The notes under the pieces were generated by a model. That model was not told where the DNA came from and ran no database searches. It saw nothing but the letters and a program-made list of their open reading frames with translations. 64,000 nucleotides of DNA from NCBI GenBank assembly GCA_951394045.1, contig OX595994.1:620001-684000 (forward strand), written 5' to 3'. The stretch comes from Nitzschia sp. DOCU1. Taxonomy: Eukaryota; Bacillariophyta; Bacillariophyceae; Bacillariales; Bacillariaceae. Each line of letters opens with the position of its first letter. Position 1 is the stretch's first letter. Positions 49,757 to 62,490 of the stretch are shown here, piece after piece. Both the position numbers and the translations under genes were made by a program.

Positions 49757-52179
49757 GGTGAGGGGATCAAAGAGGGCTAGTCTCTGCTGCTTCTACCGGT
49801 AGTAGGTAGAGACGGTTGCTATCGATGATTGTGAGTGTTTTGGTGAAAGATAAATGGGTGTGGGAAGGCATCTCAGTTGTCGCCGGATGAGTGCAACAGT
49901 TTTCCAGTGACGGTCGTCCGCCCGCGCACGCCGGTAGAGCTAGGTACTAAATCAACGGCAGAAAAAGTAACTAGAAGAACCACGCTATGGAAGTAGCCAT
50001 TTACTAAAACTAGCATCGAGTTGGGACAAGAGTGTTAACTTGCAAACCAGGTCATCGCATTGACCCAAAGAGGGAAATTCGCATGAAAACATAGGATAAC
50101 AGGTGGTATATCGTCATCAACCAAGAGAGTTCTCGCACCGTCATCCTCCATGGCGCTAGTAGCAGACCAGGGAAAGCTCAGACCCAAGTCATAGACAGTC
50201 ATTTACACCTACTCGACCAAATATCGTCACCTTGGAGAAGTCGACGACCAACCGAAATGTCGTCCGACCATGATATCAGGTCAGGGGGAGGATACTGGAT
50301 CGACTCCAGGCTGGAACCGAGCTACCGGTAGAAAAGGCAGGAACGCCGAGGGAACTTCGCCATGGGTCATAAACGGTCATTTGACAGCTAGGCGGCTCCC
50401 AATGACACGATTTTGCATTTGACGACCAAACGACCGTCGACCGACATCTGCAAGTCGTTCTGGGGTACAAATGACCACATGGTCAGGGGCAAAGGGACAC
50501 TGTGCATGCCACTTGTGCAGGGAGAATGCGATGGCAAATCGAAAGCAAGGCAGCGATCGACGTCTTCGATGACTCAAAAAGTGCAAACAGGTGTGCGAGA
50601 CTTGTCGCCGCGACATGTACCGAGCGCTGCAGGCACACAAATGTGTTCATGCATCTGCACTCCTTTGAACAATAGCGGTAGAAACGAGGCGACCTGGGGG
50701 TCTGCACGATCAATTCAGGACTGGGCCCGTGCTCCAGAAGCAATGCCATTGCAACGGCGGTAGTCTGAGAGTTTCATGTCGTCGTCAACAAGAAAGCGAC
50801 GGAGATATATTGCTTCAGATGCCACACCCAGAGCGCTTGCACAAAGCACCCCGAGAGAACTCAGGAAGGACAATTCCACCCTCAGGAAACAGAGGAGGTT
50901 GATTGATGTGTACTTGAATCACAGCCGATGCGGTCCAGTTTCCGCCGGTGCCAACCATCAAGGACAGATCCACCGTTGACAGTGGTAAACAGTGCCATAT
51001 TAGAGCAAACGATGAAATGCGTCAGAGCACAACTGAGTGACCGAGTGCGCCAGGAGAGTGAAAAGACCGGCATCCACCTCTTGACTCTCCAATCAACCAT
51101 GGACGGCGCTGATGCCATGAGATAGTGTCCAACAAGAAGTTCAGCCTTGGAGTTCAGAGGAAAGACCCTTTACCGTAGGCAAGTCGAGGTGACGTTGAGC
51201 GACCAAGATGGCAACGAATGACTCTGTCGGCCACCAAACAAGGACAGCGCAAAGATAGAACGCATCCCGAGCGCTCAAGCAGCGAAATGAGCTCACAGGC
51301 GCGACAGAACGAGATTCCGAGGCCACGAAGAGGTCAAATGACCCAAAACAAGGCACAGAGATATGTTTATTCAGGGTAGAAGCCCAAACGTCGGGGTCGC
51401 CTTTCAAGTCAAGGAGAAGGACTCACAGATTGAAATCGGAAGGATATCAACATAAGCAGCCGTCGCCGCGGAAAGACCTTGGCAAAGCGAAAAGTCATCG
51501 CTGGAGTCTCCAAGCAAACGCCACAGATTGCTCGCGTCCCCCGGAATGCCTCACCTCTCACTTTCTCGGACAATGAACTTACCCTCCTCCATTTCTCCCT
51601 TCATGCCTCATAGTTGATTTACGGACAAGGCATGGACCTCATGCCATGTCGGCAGCTCTTCATGATGAAGACGGGAAACCATGGCAGCAGCAGTAGCAAG
51701 AAATGCTTGGTGAGTTTTGCTTTGACACCATAATCAAGAAAGCGTTGAAACCAAAATCTTGCGTTTCTTGCGTAGACACCACGTTGAAATTGTACTAATG
51801 GGAAATGGTCATCGAGAGAGTTGCATCTTCTTCGCCCGGTCGCAAAGCATGTGTCGTAAAATCCAGTAAGTTTTCTACGGGCGCACCGATTCCAGATCCG
51901 CCGCCCAACCAAAACCTGGTGCCAATGATGACGTCATCTCCGCTCGATGTGATCCCAACCACACATCCTATTTGCACAGACACACCGTACCAGTAGAGAA
52001 GACAAAATGACATATCTCGAAAAATCGAAATGGTTCCATTTATGACTCTTTCGACCAAATGGCCGGCAGGATCGCGCTTGCCCGCCGTCCTCGTCAATGC
52101 CTTTTTGGGACACTCAAGAAACTGTCCGGTAGCCTGCATTGTTGGTACGGCGTTTTCAATTTTGACTTACAAGCCGACA
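49757..52179. other. 2.4-kb intergenic stretch, no supported gene
   Basis: No gene I can support. Frames of 60-116 codons occur on both strands without motifs. Minus-strand frames at 51795-52139 and 51619-51912 show some coding-like texture (FWLGGGSGIGAPVENLLDF) but are in different frames and lack a recognisable domain; they could be a decayed gene. Short GGTCATTTGAC-like phrases recur near 50190-50480. Confidence 0.35.
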
Positions 52180-53710
52180 ATGATCTCGAATTTCTTCGTC
52201 CTGTCTCCGCGAGGAGACACCATTATTGCGAAGCAGTATAGGAATGATAAAGGAAACTCGGGGGCACACGAAAGATCCCACACAGAAGCCTTCTTCCGGA
52301 AGATTAAGTTTTGGGACGATGCAAGCTATTTGACTCCTGGCGGTGGGACCAAAGACACCTCGAAAGACAAGGTCACTACATCGGAAAGCGAGGCCAGGAA
52401 AAAGCGAGGAGATGCGCCACCTGTCTTTATGATGCCCGATGGTCTGACTTACATGCACGTCAAGCGGAACGGTCTCATCTTTGGATGTTCAACCGCTCGG
52501 AACTGCTCGCCAGTGACAACCATCGAGGTGAGTAATTTTTGTATTCCAACGCGCAGTTTTCATATTTTCGAATCTCTGATTTTTTGTATTCCTTCTTCTC
52601 CGACTACCACGACCATAGCTCCTCTCGACTATTGCCAGAGTCTTCAAAGACTACTGTGGTACCCTATCGGAGGAGGCGATTCGAAAAAACTTTATTCTAT
52701 TATACGAGCTTCTTGATGAGATGCTGGACTATGGATACCCCCAGATTACTCGCACGCAAAACTTGAAATCTTGTGTCTACAATGAACCGATTGTCGTCGA
52801 TTACATCGGCAGCACTTCCAACATGGTCAACCCCAAGACGGCGTCCGCCAATGCCGTGCACAAACCTGTCATTTCATCGGTCAATGCCAATGGACGCAGG
52901 ACGGAAACGGCGCAAAATCAGAAGAACGAGATTTTCGTGGACATTTTGGAGCGACTCAACGTGCTCTTCTCCAACAATGGATACGTGCTTAACAGCACGA
53001 TTGATGGTTGCATCCAAATGAAGTCTTACTTGGCTGGAAGCCCGGAACTCCGGCTTGCACTGAACGAAGACCTGGCGATTGGAAGAAACCATGGGACGTA
53101 TGGGTCTATCACGGTGGACGATATCAATTTCAACGACTGCGTCAATCTCTCCGAGTTTGAAACGCAGCGTACCTTGTCATTTGTTCCTCCTGATGGAGAG
53201 TTTGTCGTTTTGAACTATCGAGTGACTGGCGACTTTACGACTCCGTTCAGAATCTTTCCCTCGATTGAAGAGGTCGAGCCCAAGAAGTTGGAGATTACTG
53301 TTTTGATTCGGGCGGAAATGGCGCACAATCACTTTGGCGCCAATGTCACTATCGAACTACCGCTTCCCAAGTGTACAGCCGTGGCCACGTGTAGCGTCAT
53401 TTCCAGTCCAGGAACTGGGGCTACCAATGCGGAGTTCGTTCGGAGCGAGGGTATGATCAAATGGACGATGAAGAAGCTTCCTGGTGGGACGGAACAAACA
53501 ATGAAGGCTAAGATCTCTCTGGATCAACCATTCACTTCCCAGATACGACGAGAGATTGGTCCCATCAACATGAACTTTGAAATTCCAATGTTCAACGTCT
53601 CCAATTTGAATGTGCGTTACTTACGAATCGCCGAGAACATGGTGGGATACGCTCCCTACCGCTGGGTGCGATATGTTACCCAAAGCAACTCGTACGTTTG
53701 CAGAATGTAA
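52180..53710 (+). CDS. AP4M1: AP-4 adaptor complex mu subunit
   Basis: Exons 52180-52527 and 52619-53710, separated by a 91-bp intron (GTGAGT donor, ACCATAG acceptor), give 479 residues, close to the ~450 of other AP-4 mu chains. The N-terminal longin-like domain begins MISNFFVLSPRGDTIIAKQY and continues across the intron into LLSTIARVFKDYCGTLSEEA and LLYELLDEMLDYGYPQITRT, a mu-adaptin signature. The C-terminal ~280 residues form the mu homology domain (NEIFVDILERLNVLFSNNGY, GCIQMKSYLAGSPELRLALN, ISVTIE-like strands, ending VRYVTQSNSYVCRM). The MISxFFxLSxxGD start favours AP-4 over AP-1/2/3. AP-4 sorts cargo at the trans-Golgi network. The MHD binds tyrosine-based sorting signals. Confidence 0.92.
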
Positions 53711-53775
53711 TGCGCACGCCCCCACTAAACAAACATCAATGCTTGAGAAATCGTATGCAACATCTAGTATTATCA

Positions 53776-55431
53776 TTAGGCTTTTACTTCAGCATCTTCG
53801 TCCTCAGCATTTTCCTGTTCTTTTGCCTCGCCGTTGCCTTTGCCCTCCTCATCTTGTTCGAACCATTCGTCGCTGTGGACTGCCAGGTTTCGATATATTT
53901 TGCGTGCAATGCCAAGGCTATAACAATTGGGAAACAAAGAAAAGCACCGTGAGATTGGCGTCGCAGTCGAGGTATAACTTCAGGTGCACAAGCTGACTTA
54001 CTCGGACCAGAAAATTGATTTTTTGATTGGGAGTCTCTATCGGCCCATACAAGCAAGCAACGTGTCAGGCTACAGCAGGCAACATTCGACAACGTGACGC
54101 TACAAATCGTACCTCTTTCAGTCGAAACATCATGACGGAAGCGAGAATGATCAAAATAATATTGGCAATTGTGAGAGTCAAAGAAGCCAAACCGGCCACT
54201 CCATAGTCCTTGGGGTCGGGGTCGAGAAGGGAATCATCATCGCCGTCAGTATCATCACCATGAGGCTCCTCGTCAATAACAACCTCAACAATATTCGAAG
54301 GAGGATTTGTTGGGCTCCCACTTTGAGAAATACGTCGACGGAAAGGAACTTCCCATAAAGTTCTAGTTTGGTCGATTGGAATCGATGATGGTGCCTCGGT
54401 AGCATTTTCCAAAAACGACGGGACGTCAGTAGCATTTTCGAAAAAGGACGGGAAAATAGTAGCATTGTCCGTGGGGAAGTCTGTCATATTTTCTGTAAGA
54501 AAGAAAGTTGGTGAACTAGAGGGTGCACTTGACGGTGCGCTTGTTGGTGCACTCGTTGGCGAACGGGTTCGTTCAGTAAAAATGGGTGGAAAGTTGATTG
54601 GAAGAGCAGGTTCGGCTGTTCCCAAAAGCTCATTTTGATCGAAGGCCCAAGCCACCCAAAGTATGCCAGCGTTGACAGCGGGCGGTAGTAGTGAGGCCGA
54701 AATAGCAACTCCTACCAGACTACTAGTTTGGTCATCCAATATACTGACGGCAACTCCCATCCCACTGAAAAATGCGACGGGAAGCGCAACTAGTACATTT
54801 TGCCACGTTCCTCGAATATACATTTCGAAGGTTGGCCATTTCGCCGCAATCGCAAGAGGTCCAGTGCATGAACATATGACCACGCCAACGAAAATACAAA
54901 AGAGAAGTGAAATTAGCTCAGTTTTGAGGGCCCTCTTACAGAGGGACCAATCACAAATGGTTGCGCCGTATGCCATTCCTGTCACAGGGCCCTTTGGGTG
55001 TCCAGTAAGAGGGAAAAATGAGTAATTTGGTGCGAATCGACTTAGCTCAAGAAGACTGTCAATCTACTCACCATGATGGGGCTAACGAGCATCGAGGCAA
55101 TGATAGTTGCGGACGAATTGCTGATGAGTCCAATTCCGGCAAGGACTGAAGCAACCAACAGCATTGTATTGTAGTTGAACGAGAACTTTGAGCCGTCTCG
55201 GAATTGTTTGTGTATTGCCCTGACTCGTTCAATCTGTTCCATGTTTATCTCCTGCACTTCATCGTCATCGCGAAGCACCTTCATCACATCGTCGAGTCCC
55301 CATTGGGCTGCCCTAGCACTTCGTCGACGAATCAAAGTTTGGTCAACGAGACGACGGCCGTCACTTGACAGCCCAGATGAGTTGGAAACCGCGGCACCGG
55401 GTGGAGGTACTTCCAATTGAACTGCTGACAT
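53776..55431 (-). CDS. DUF389-family membrane protein with Ser/Thr/Pro-rich loop
   Basis: Exons 55431-55072, 54991 to about 54099, and 53917-53776. The first intron (80 bp, GTGAGT) is firm. The last junction is tentative: a donor at 54098 gives an open join into LGIARKIYRNLAVHSDEWFE and a total of 464 residues, whereas the stronger-looking donor at 54112 gives the wrong phase. The core NTMLLVASVLAGIGLISNSS, then ATIIASMLVSPIM joined to GPVTGMAYGATICDW, is diagnostic of DUF389 (TIGR00341-like) multi-pass proteins. After further membrane segments comes a loop of about 110 residues rich in Ser/Ala/Pro/Thr with repeated Asn-Ala-Thr sites (likely N-glycosylated), then a last membrane segment and an acidic tail. 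Function of the family is unknown. It converges with the AP-4 gene. Confidence 0.83.
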
Positions 55432-56527
55432 GGTTTCAGTGTCTTTGGTTTATATTTGGATTATGGAATTCTGACTAACTTTTGGGTTGGAGGAGGAAAG
55501 TTAATGTGTGGAGAAGCTAAATTTCGATTTTTCGCAATTTATCCAACCGACGCGGTTCGCACAACACTTTAGCGATAGGATATATATGCCTACCAGAAAA
55601 CAGTTAGGCACAATGGCGACTCACAGCGCGGGCCAAACCTGATGCAATATGCCGTCCACATATCCAGTTGATAAGCCCCAATCTTTTTCACTGGCAACAT
55701 TGCACGCAGGCGATTCTGAGGGCTTATTTACTTCCTTCTTGGCTTTGGCGTCGTTATCAGCATGATCTTCATAGTACCCATTCAGTACCCAACATATTGC
55801 TGGTATGGTGCAATTTTAGAATTTTAGAAGTCACGCAATTTCCTCAAATGTCTGCGGTGTGCGACGCGTCTTTTATCCGATAGCCACATCAGGCGGATCT
55901 AGCTCTAGAGAGTGTGGTGCTGTGATATCTACTTCTACGGCAAGGATGATTGAGTGTATGTACGGCGGCCATCATGTCCTGCCTCCATTTCGATACGTCG
56001 GTCACCACGACGCAATCAGTACCCGAACAAGAACGTTTTGACAAACAGAGCAGAACTGAAAAGAGGAAGGCCCGAATTATGCGCCCACGTGAAAGCTCCT
56101 TCAGTAGTAGGCAGGAATAAAGTCCGAAAGAGGGGGACGACGCTGAGGATGGAAAAGTAGACGAAACGCGTCTGAGATTGTGGAGCTGCAATATTCATCT
56201 CTATTGCTCTTTGAACGATGCTTGAAGTGGGTAAGTCGGAGCGATGCTTTAGATCTTCATACCTTGAAAAGTCTCGCACTTTATTCTTTCGCTAGTAGAA
56301 TGGCAGTTCGTGGTCGAAAAATCTCTATGTACCATCAGGTACTGCAAAGGGTTAACCGTTTGTACGTCGTCAGTTTCGCTCCCGAGTTGAAGGATGTGCA
56401 TAATCCAACTTGAACTCCTCAAGGCATTCCTCGTGTCCACACCAACGAATCATCCAGTAGTCAGACCTCCAACCGAAAGCAAATAATAACATTAACATAC
56501 AACTGCTTAGTTGAAAATCAGTAGACC
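55432..56527. other. Intergenic region, no supported gene
   Basis: About 1.1 kb between two divergently placed genes. Short frames on both strands lack motifs. It should contain the promoters of the DUF389 gene (minus) and of the trigger-factor-like gene (plus). Confidence 0.4.
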
Positions 56528-57453
56528 ATGATGAAAATCTCGCTTTGTGTTTCGCTTCTGCTCGTTCGCCAAGTGGCATCTTTTGCGTCCGTGGCGGTGA
56601 AGCTTTCACGGGGGGCGGCATCCAGCAGCCGTCGTTGCGCTTCTGGCAACGAGTGGCAGGGAGAAGTGGTCCCAAACGAAGGAGGAATGATTCGGGGATG
56701 CTCCGTTCAAGCGGTGGGGGAAGAGCCTTCAACAGAGTGGATCTTGAAGATTGATGGGTAAGTTGCCGACGGAGGTCTGAAACCTTTGGTCCTCCCTGTC
56801 ATAGGTCGCCATTTTGGCACTCACAATTTTTTCTCCGGGCATCACGAACTATCAGCGTGGAAGCCGACTTGGGAAGATTCAGTGAAGCTGTCTACAAGAA
56901 GATCATCTCGGACGCTAAGCAGCAGAGATTCCAAGGATTCCGACCGGGAACAATACCGCCTCACATCCTGCCGACATACATCGCCTTCAGCATGGACGAA
57001 TGCGCCAGAGAAACTGTCTTGGAAGCTATGCAACAAAATAACATCCGACCATTTTCAAACACTAGAGAGGATATGACCATTGGAAGGGTCAGCATTCCTC
57101 CTCCAGAAAAGAAGACGGGGAAGAACAAAAAGAAGGGCGGCAAAAGAAAGGAAGGATTGGCTGAAGCGGATTCCCCACTAGTCGAATCCGAAGATCTGCA
57201 ACGGCAATGGTTATCATTCGAGAATATGAAAGGTGCTATTGACGCCGGATGGAAGGTAAGGAAACATGAGTACTTGATAGAAAGCCACGAAGGAAATACT
57301 ATGCTTGCTATACTGTCGGCTCACACCACCTGCCATTTGTGACTAATCCAGCCTGGGCAGAGTTTCAGTTTCGTTGCTACTAACGTGAAAGGTCAGAAAG
57401 TGCTCAGCAGACAGGAAACTGAAGGGGCAAGACCACTTGGTTTGAACAATTAA
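56528..57453 (+). CDS. Trigger-factor N-terminal-domain-like protein, predicted plastid
   Basis: Three exons, 56528-56757, 56856-57255 and 57352-57453, give 243 residues. Introns of 98 and 96 bp have GTAAG donors and CAG acceptors; the third exon encodes PGQSFSFVATNVKGQKVLSR and then ends. The first 20 residues form a signal peptide (MKISLCVSLLLVRQVASFAS) with a phenylalanine near the cleavage site, suggesting plastid import. The segment after exon 1 (GRFSEAVYKKIISDAKQQRF, then QGFRPGTIPPHILPTYIAF) has the GFRxGxxP signature loop with which bacterial trigger factor docks on ribosomal protein L23. No PPIase or C-terminal arms are present, so this is a stand-alone docking-type domain with a lysine-rich insert (KKTGKNKKKGGKRK). 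Role in plastid nascent-chain handling is inference. Confidence 0.75.
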
Positions 57454-58984
57454 ACTCCAAAATTTGTTAAAGATCTCGGCAAAGTCGAGGGACAGTCGTG
57501 AAACCCCGTGGAATATCGGTAACAGGTGCAACCAAGACTAAGACACCTACTCGCTATTGAATAAGAACTGATATTGAAGACGTTCTGAGGGTTAGGTACG
57601 AATCACAAGATCGTGTTCTTTGTTGCTGGCGTTGCTGAGCCCATCGAGGGTAAAAGCAGTATTCAGAAACGGAACCACCATCATCAACATTACAGCTCTC
57701 ATAGGTTGTAAACATAGTATTGTTCTGGCTATAATACGTGGCCGTCTGAACGCTTTTCAGCAGCTTTGACGGGCAAATTGGGTACCGATATAACCATAGG
57801 AAATAATACATCATGTTAGTCGCGAAAACTAACTCTTGAGATATGACCGCAAAATCGATGCTCCTCACAGGGTGGCCACCCTATCCCTCCTGCCCCTTTT
57901 GGCAAGCCGCTACTTCGTGGGCTTGTCTACGTTCACCTTTGAATGTCAGTGCTGTAGTTAGAAAACTTTATCTAGTAGGTATTGAATTTGCTAGCTACTT
58001 TAAGGGATTGGCGGGAAGTTGAGGTAGATGGTGACATGACGTTTGCCGATCCGCCCGGCGCACCACATAGCTTTGAACCACCATTGCCCATGAAAATTCT
58101 AATGTTGGGATAGTTCCCTGAGGAAAGTTATTCCTACACGTTGAACCGTGTGGCTGCCGTCACCAACACGCATCTGCGACGTCAGAACTCTGGTCAGAGA
58201 ATGAGAATCCCATTGAACATTCGTGTGTCACGTCATGTGGGCCTCATGTGGGAAGCCGTAGCTTTCCTAGTTTGTTCGTGCGAAATCGCCTTCGGTTATT
58301 TCAACGGAGAGATACTAACCTGGATTGCTTCCGGAAGATGGCGATGTTGGTGCTTTTTCTCCCAACATCCGTACCGAAAAATATTGCACAAGTAGAAAAT
58401 AGCTTGATAATTTTCAAATTGCTGGTACAAGGCCAGACGATAATACCAGGGGATTACAATGGCCTTTGGAACTCTCCCAGTCCATGATATTGAATATACA
58501 TATATCAATAGTATTGAAACCACATATATATGCGTCACGAATCAGGCTTTACAACCGCCTGTCTTGCATTGGAGTCCCTCGATCTCCGCATGATGTGGGC
58601 GGGAGACGGCAAATGCACACACAGCGCGAAGCAAAACAAGCATCCGATCATTGTCAACCGTACCTCTCAAACAATAACTGTTGAGACTAGTTGAGACAAC
58701 AACCACGTTTATATTTTCCGTGTGCACACATTTTAACTCATTTTCGGGATCTCACATTTTCTTTGAAACTCTGGGGATTGAGAAAGCCTCGCGGTGAACG
58801 AAGCAATTGATAGCTACGGGCTCGGGTTCGCTTCATTCCGCATTCTTGTTTCATTGCAGTGATAGAGGTGTCTTATTGCGGCCGAGTTGTCCAGTGCTTT
58901 GTTCTCTTGATAAGACTCGCTTTCCTGCGTGTGAAGTAGCTTCGTCGCCGAGGAAAGCAGTTTGATTGAGCCAACCGAAGTGCT
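57454..58984. other. Intergenic region, no supported gene
   Basis: About 1.5 kb with no supported gene. A 104-residue minus-strand frame (57554-57868) and others of about 60-95 codons lack domains and conserved texture. The last part is presumably the promoter/5' UTR of the zinc-binding protein gene at 58985. Confidence 0.35.
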
Positions 58985-61900
58985 ATGCCTACGCAAACTC
59001 GAGGCTTTTTCTCGTGCGATTTTTGCTCGATCGTCCTTGATACACTCGAGGAGGCGACGGAACACGAGGCCAGCTGCCAAAAGCGACCGCAACAATCCCA
59101 CCGTCCTCCAGGACCGCCCTATTACCCCTCACGGCATCCAGGTGGTCCTCATTACGGCAACATGGCGCCATTATCCACCGCAGAGCTCGAGAGGTACGGC
59201 AACCCCCACCACTACCCTCACGGTGGGACCCCACATCATGGAACAATCAAGCTTAGAGCTCTCCCTCTGATGGGTCCTGAACGAAGTGGCGCAATTTCCC
59301 CTGAGGATGTCGTGGCATGTCAGAACATAGAACTATTTGAAGCGTCCCCAGATATCGCCGCTGACTTTGACGGCAGCCGATCTGGAGGCACCCCCGTGGT
59401 TCCGAAACAAGTCGGCATTCGTTGCGCACATTGTGCCACCAGCAACCAGGCATCGAACTACGCCATTATTTTCCCGGCTAGCCTGGGATCCATAGCTACC
59501 AACGTTCGTGTTATCGCGGACAACCACTTAGGCACGTGCCAAATGGCGCCCCCTGATATCAGGGATGCGTGCAAGCGAGCTGCCAAGCGGCGGCAAGAAG
59601 CATCGAGTCAGGAGCGACGGAATGGGGGCGACGAAGACGAACGCAGCCGGATGGCTCTTGTCGACTATTGCGTTGGCTTTTGCCAACATTGGGGGATCAT
59701 CAATAAGCAACCATTTAAGGGTGGCATTGCCTTTGGAGATTCAGAAATGCCCCCGGGCTTCCCGCCCACTCCCGCTGAAACTCCGGCATCACATCGGGGG
59801 CCGCCATCGGGGCCATACTCAGGTGAACGAATGGGGCCACCGATGTCATACGACAGAATGCCGTATCGCCCCGGGATGCCGCCAATGATGGGTGGACCAG
59901 GGGATTCAATTGCTCCTACACCATTGCAAAGACGACGAGATCCTCCCAACTATTCTGCTGATCGAAGTGAAGGCGGTGGTTACCCCACGCCTTACTCTCA
60001 CGGTCCTCATGGGGAGGGGGGATATGGTGGTCATGAAATGCAGACTCCTGCTCAACCCAACTTTGAAGGGAAAGAAGGCGGCCCGACACCACGTTCAGGT
60101 CATCACCCAGGTCACCCACAAGAGTCTCCTCCTGGCTATGGTCACTACGAGTTGCCTCACAACTTCCCCTTTTACATGGAGAGTGACAGAACCTGGCAGT
60201 AAGTACCCGAGAATGGAACTTAAGTTTTTCTTAATGCGGATCTAACGCTTCTTTGCCTTTCAGTTGCAAGTTTTGCTCGCATATTCATCCGTCATATCGC
60301 GAGCCGCAGAGTATTTGGTCCTCAGCGAACGGAGGGCCGCCTCCCGGAGCATTCATTGATAGTCATCTTTCGATGTGCCGAAGCTATCACCAGAGCATTC
60401 CCTCACCCCCCAGCGCGTATCATGGGCCATACGGGATGCCGCCACCGTACATGAATTCATATCCACCGCCGCCAGGATGGGAAGGCAGTCAGCATAGTCC
60501 ACCACCTGGTGGTCCAATGCACCCTCCACACCCACCTTATCCGCCTCAAGCACCACAGGGCCCGCCTCCCTCGCAGGACCCGCACCAACAATATCCGTAT
60601 GCACCGGCTCCCGCTGATGAATATGGCAATCGTGCGATGATGGGGGGACCTGTTGCTCGCCCTCCGCCACGAAAGGTTGATGGCGATGCCATCAGAAATG
60701 CAGTTTCTCACCTAGCGAGCCGCGAAAACGATTATTATTCCAGAAACCCTACTGCATCCAAGTCAGATCAGCTAGTTCTGAACGAGGACAAGCTCTTGTT
60801 GACCGATTACTTTTACTTCTTGATGAAGCAGTTACGTCTATGCCGATTCTCAGAGGCCGACCGCAAAACAAGGGGCGGAAAACGAGAAAAAATCAAGATT
60901 GGCTATGGGGGGCTCCAGTGCATCCATTGCTCAGACATTCCTAACTCTCGAAAATTCTTCTGGAGCAATGTGGATCGATTGGCCAACAGTTTTGCGGAGA
61001 TCCCGGGCCATGTGCTCAAGTGCCGACGCTGCCCGATGCAAACGAAGGAGGCTCTGCTACAACTGAAGCAGTTCCACCCTGAGCAGATGGCGCGATTGCC
61101 TCGCGGGTCACAGAAAGTATTTTTCCGGCGGATGTGGAGACGCCTTCACGACGACGACCAAAGCGCTGAGGCTAGTGCTATGGCCGACCTCCCAGGAAAG
61201 CCAAAAGTCGAAGATGGCGAAGATATGGAGGAAAACGAGACAACCCCCAAGAAGTCATCTTCTGTGGGCGACGAGGACCAGGAAAAGTCACCTGGCGATG
61301 CCAGCCACGGCGATGATAGTGCACTGATTCTCGAGCGCTCCACCCTCGAGGCAGCCAAGGTTCTTGCAGATTCAGCCAATTCTGCATCCCCTTCCTCACC
61401 GTCGTCTAAAGTGTTGCTCTCCGTGCCCGACGATGCGAATTGGCTCAGTGACTCGGACTGCTTCATCCGCAAACAGCTCGAGGTATTCGTGGCTCAGGAA
61501 GAAGATGTGGCAACCGCCCAGGCGGACAAGAAGTATCCCATACATATTGGTCAAGTTGGTATTCGTTGCATCCACTGCGCTATGGCCTCGAATGATTCTC
61601 AGGGCGCAAGCGGGACTGCGGTTGCTTTTCCCTTTGCGGTGTCTGGCATTTACGAGGCTGTTCGAGAATTCCAACGTCTGCACCTGGATACGTGTGATAA
61701 TGTACCCGAGGCCACTAAAGAGAAGCTTGCAGCTTTCAAGGGCGCATCTTCGTTGAGTTCGGTGCTTCGCAAATATTATGTTCTTGCCGCCAAAGCTTTA
61801 GGGCTACACGATACCAAGGAAGGCATCCGCGCGGGAGGCGAGGCGGCCCCATTGGGCCCAGAAGCGGCATTTTTCTTTGCCGAGGGAAGTACCTCCCTTG

Positions 61901-62490
61901 TCAGTGATGAGGCTCCCGCGACCACCCCGCCTGTCAAAGTTGAACCAACAGATGACGAGGCCCCCGTGACAACCTCGCCTAGCAAAGATGGACCTGCAGA
62001 CGATGAGGCTCCCGCGACGACCTCGCCTAGCAAAGATGGACCTGCAGACGATGAGGCTCCCACGACGACTTCGCCTAGCAAAGACGAGCCTGCAGACGAT
62101 GAGGCTCCCGCGACGACTTCGCCTAGCAGAGATAAGCCTGCAGCTGACGAGGCTCCCACGACGACCTCGCCTAGCGAAGATAAGCCTGCAGCTGACGAGG
62201 CTCCCACGACGACCTCGCCTAGCGAAGATAAAGCTGCAGAGGATGAGGCTCCCACCACGTCCCCGCCTAGCGAAGATAAAGCTGCAGAGGATGAGGCTCC
62301 CACGACGACCCCGCCTGGCAAAGATGAAAATGCAGACAAAATAGTGGAAGGCGATGCAAGCAAGAAGCGCGAAGTGGAGCCTCGAGAAGATGCCGAGGAG
62401 CCGCCCGCAAAGAAGGTCAAGACGAACGAGGACGAAGATAGGAAGGAAGTTTCGACGGAAGAACCCCAAGAGGACGTCAAAGAAGATTAG
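58985..62490 (+). CDS. Large zinc-binding repeat protein with proline-rich linker and acidic repeat tail
   Basis: Exons 58985-60198 and 60264-62490 flank a 65-bp intron (GTAAGTACC to TTTCAG) and give 1146 residues. The protein opens with a C2HC-type finger (CDFCSIVLDTLEEATEHEAS plus a final Cys); a second stands just after the intron (CKFCSHIHPSY...C). Three larger modules share the layout VGIRCxHC...F(P/W)xS...(I)...H...C: near residues 140-195 (GIRCAHCATSN...HLGTC), 615-665 (GGLQCIHCSDIPNSRKFFWS...HVLKC), and 835-885 (GIRCIHCAMAS...HLDTC). Long proline/glycine/histidine-rich linkers separate them. The C-terminus has nine 16-residue acidic repeats and a basic nuclear-type signal (PPAKKVKT). 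Such CxxC...H...C modules are numerous in diatoms; nucleic-acid binding is likely but unproven. Confidence 0.82.
61906..62337 (+). repeat. Nine in-frame 48-bp repeats (DEAPxTTSPSxDxPAx)
   Basis: Each unit encodes about DEAPATTSPSKDGPAD with substitutions at fixed places (A/T/V after P, K/R/E before D, G/E/K/V and D/A/E at the end). Nine units of exactly 48 bp fill 432 bp within the zinc-binding protein. The neighbouring units are more alike than distant ones, which indicates growth by slippage. The tail is acidic and disordered; repeat number is likely to vary between alleles. Confidence 0.92.

Noticed and set aside
50413..50763. 116-codon plus-strand frame in the 49.8-52.2 kb gap
   Set aside because: No domain, many cysteines scattered without pattern, overlapping equally long frames on the other strand.
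51619..52139. Possible minus-strand gene upstream of AP-4 mu (114- and 97-codon frames)
   Set aside because: The two frames are out of register, no domain is recognisable and the start would lie only 40 bp from the AP-4 ATG. At most a decayed gene.
57554..57868. 104-codon minus-strand frame
   Set aside because: No motif or targeting signal; isolated in an A/T-rich intergenic region.
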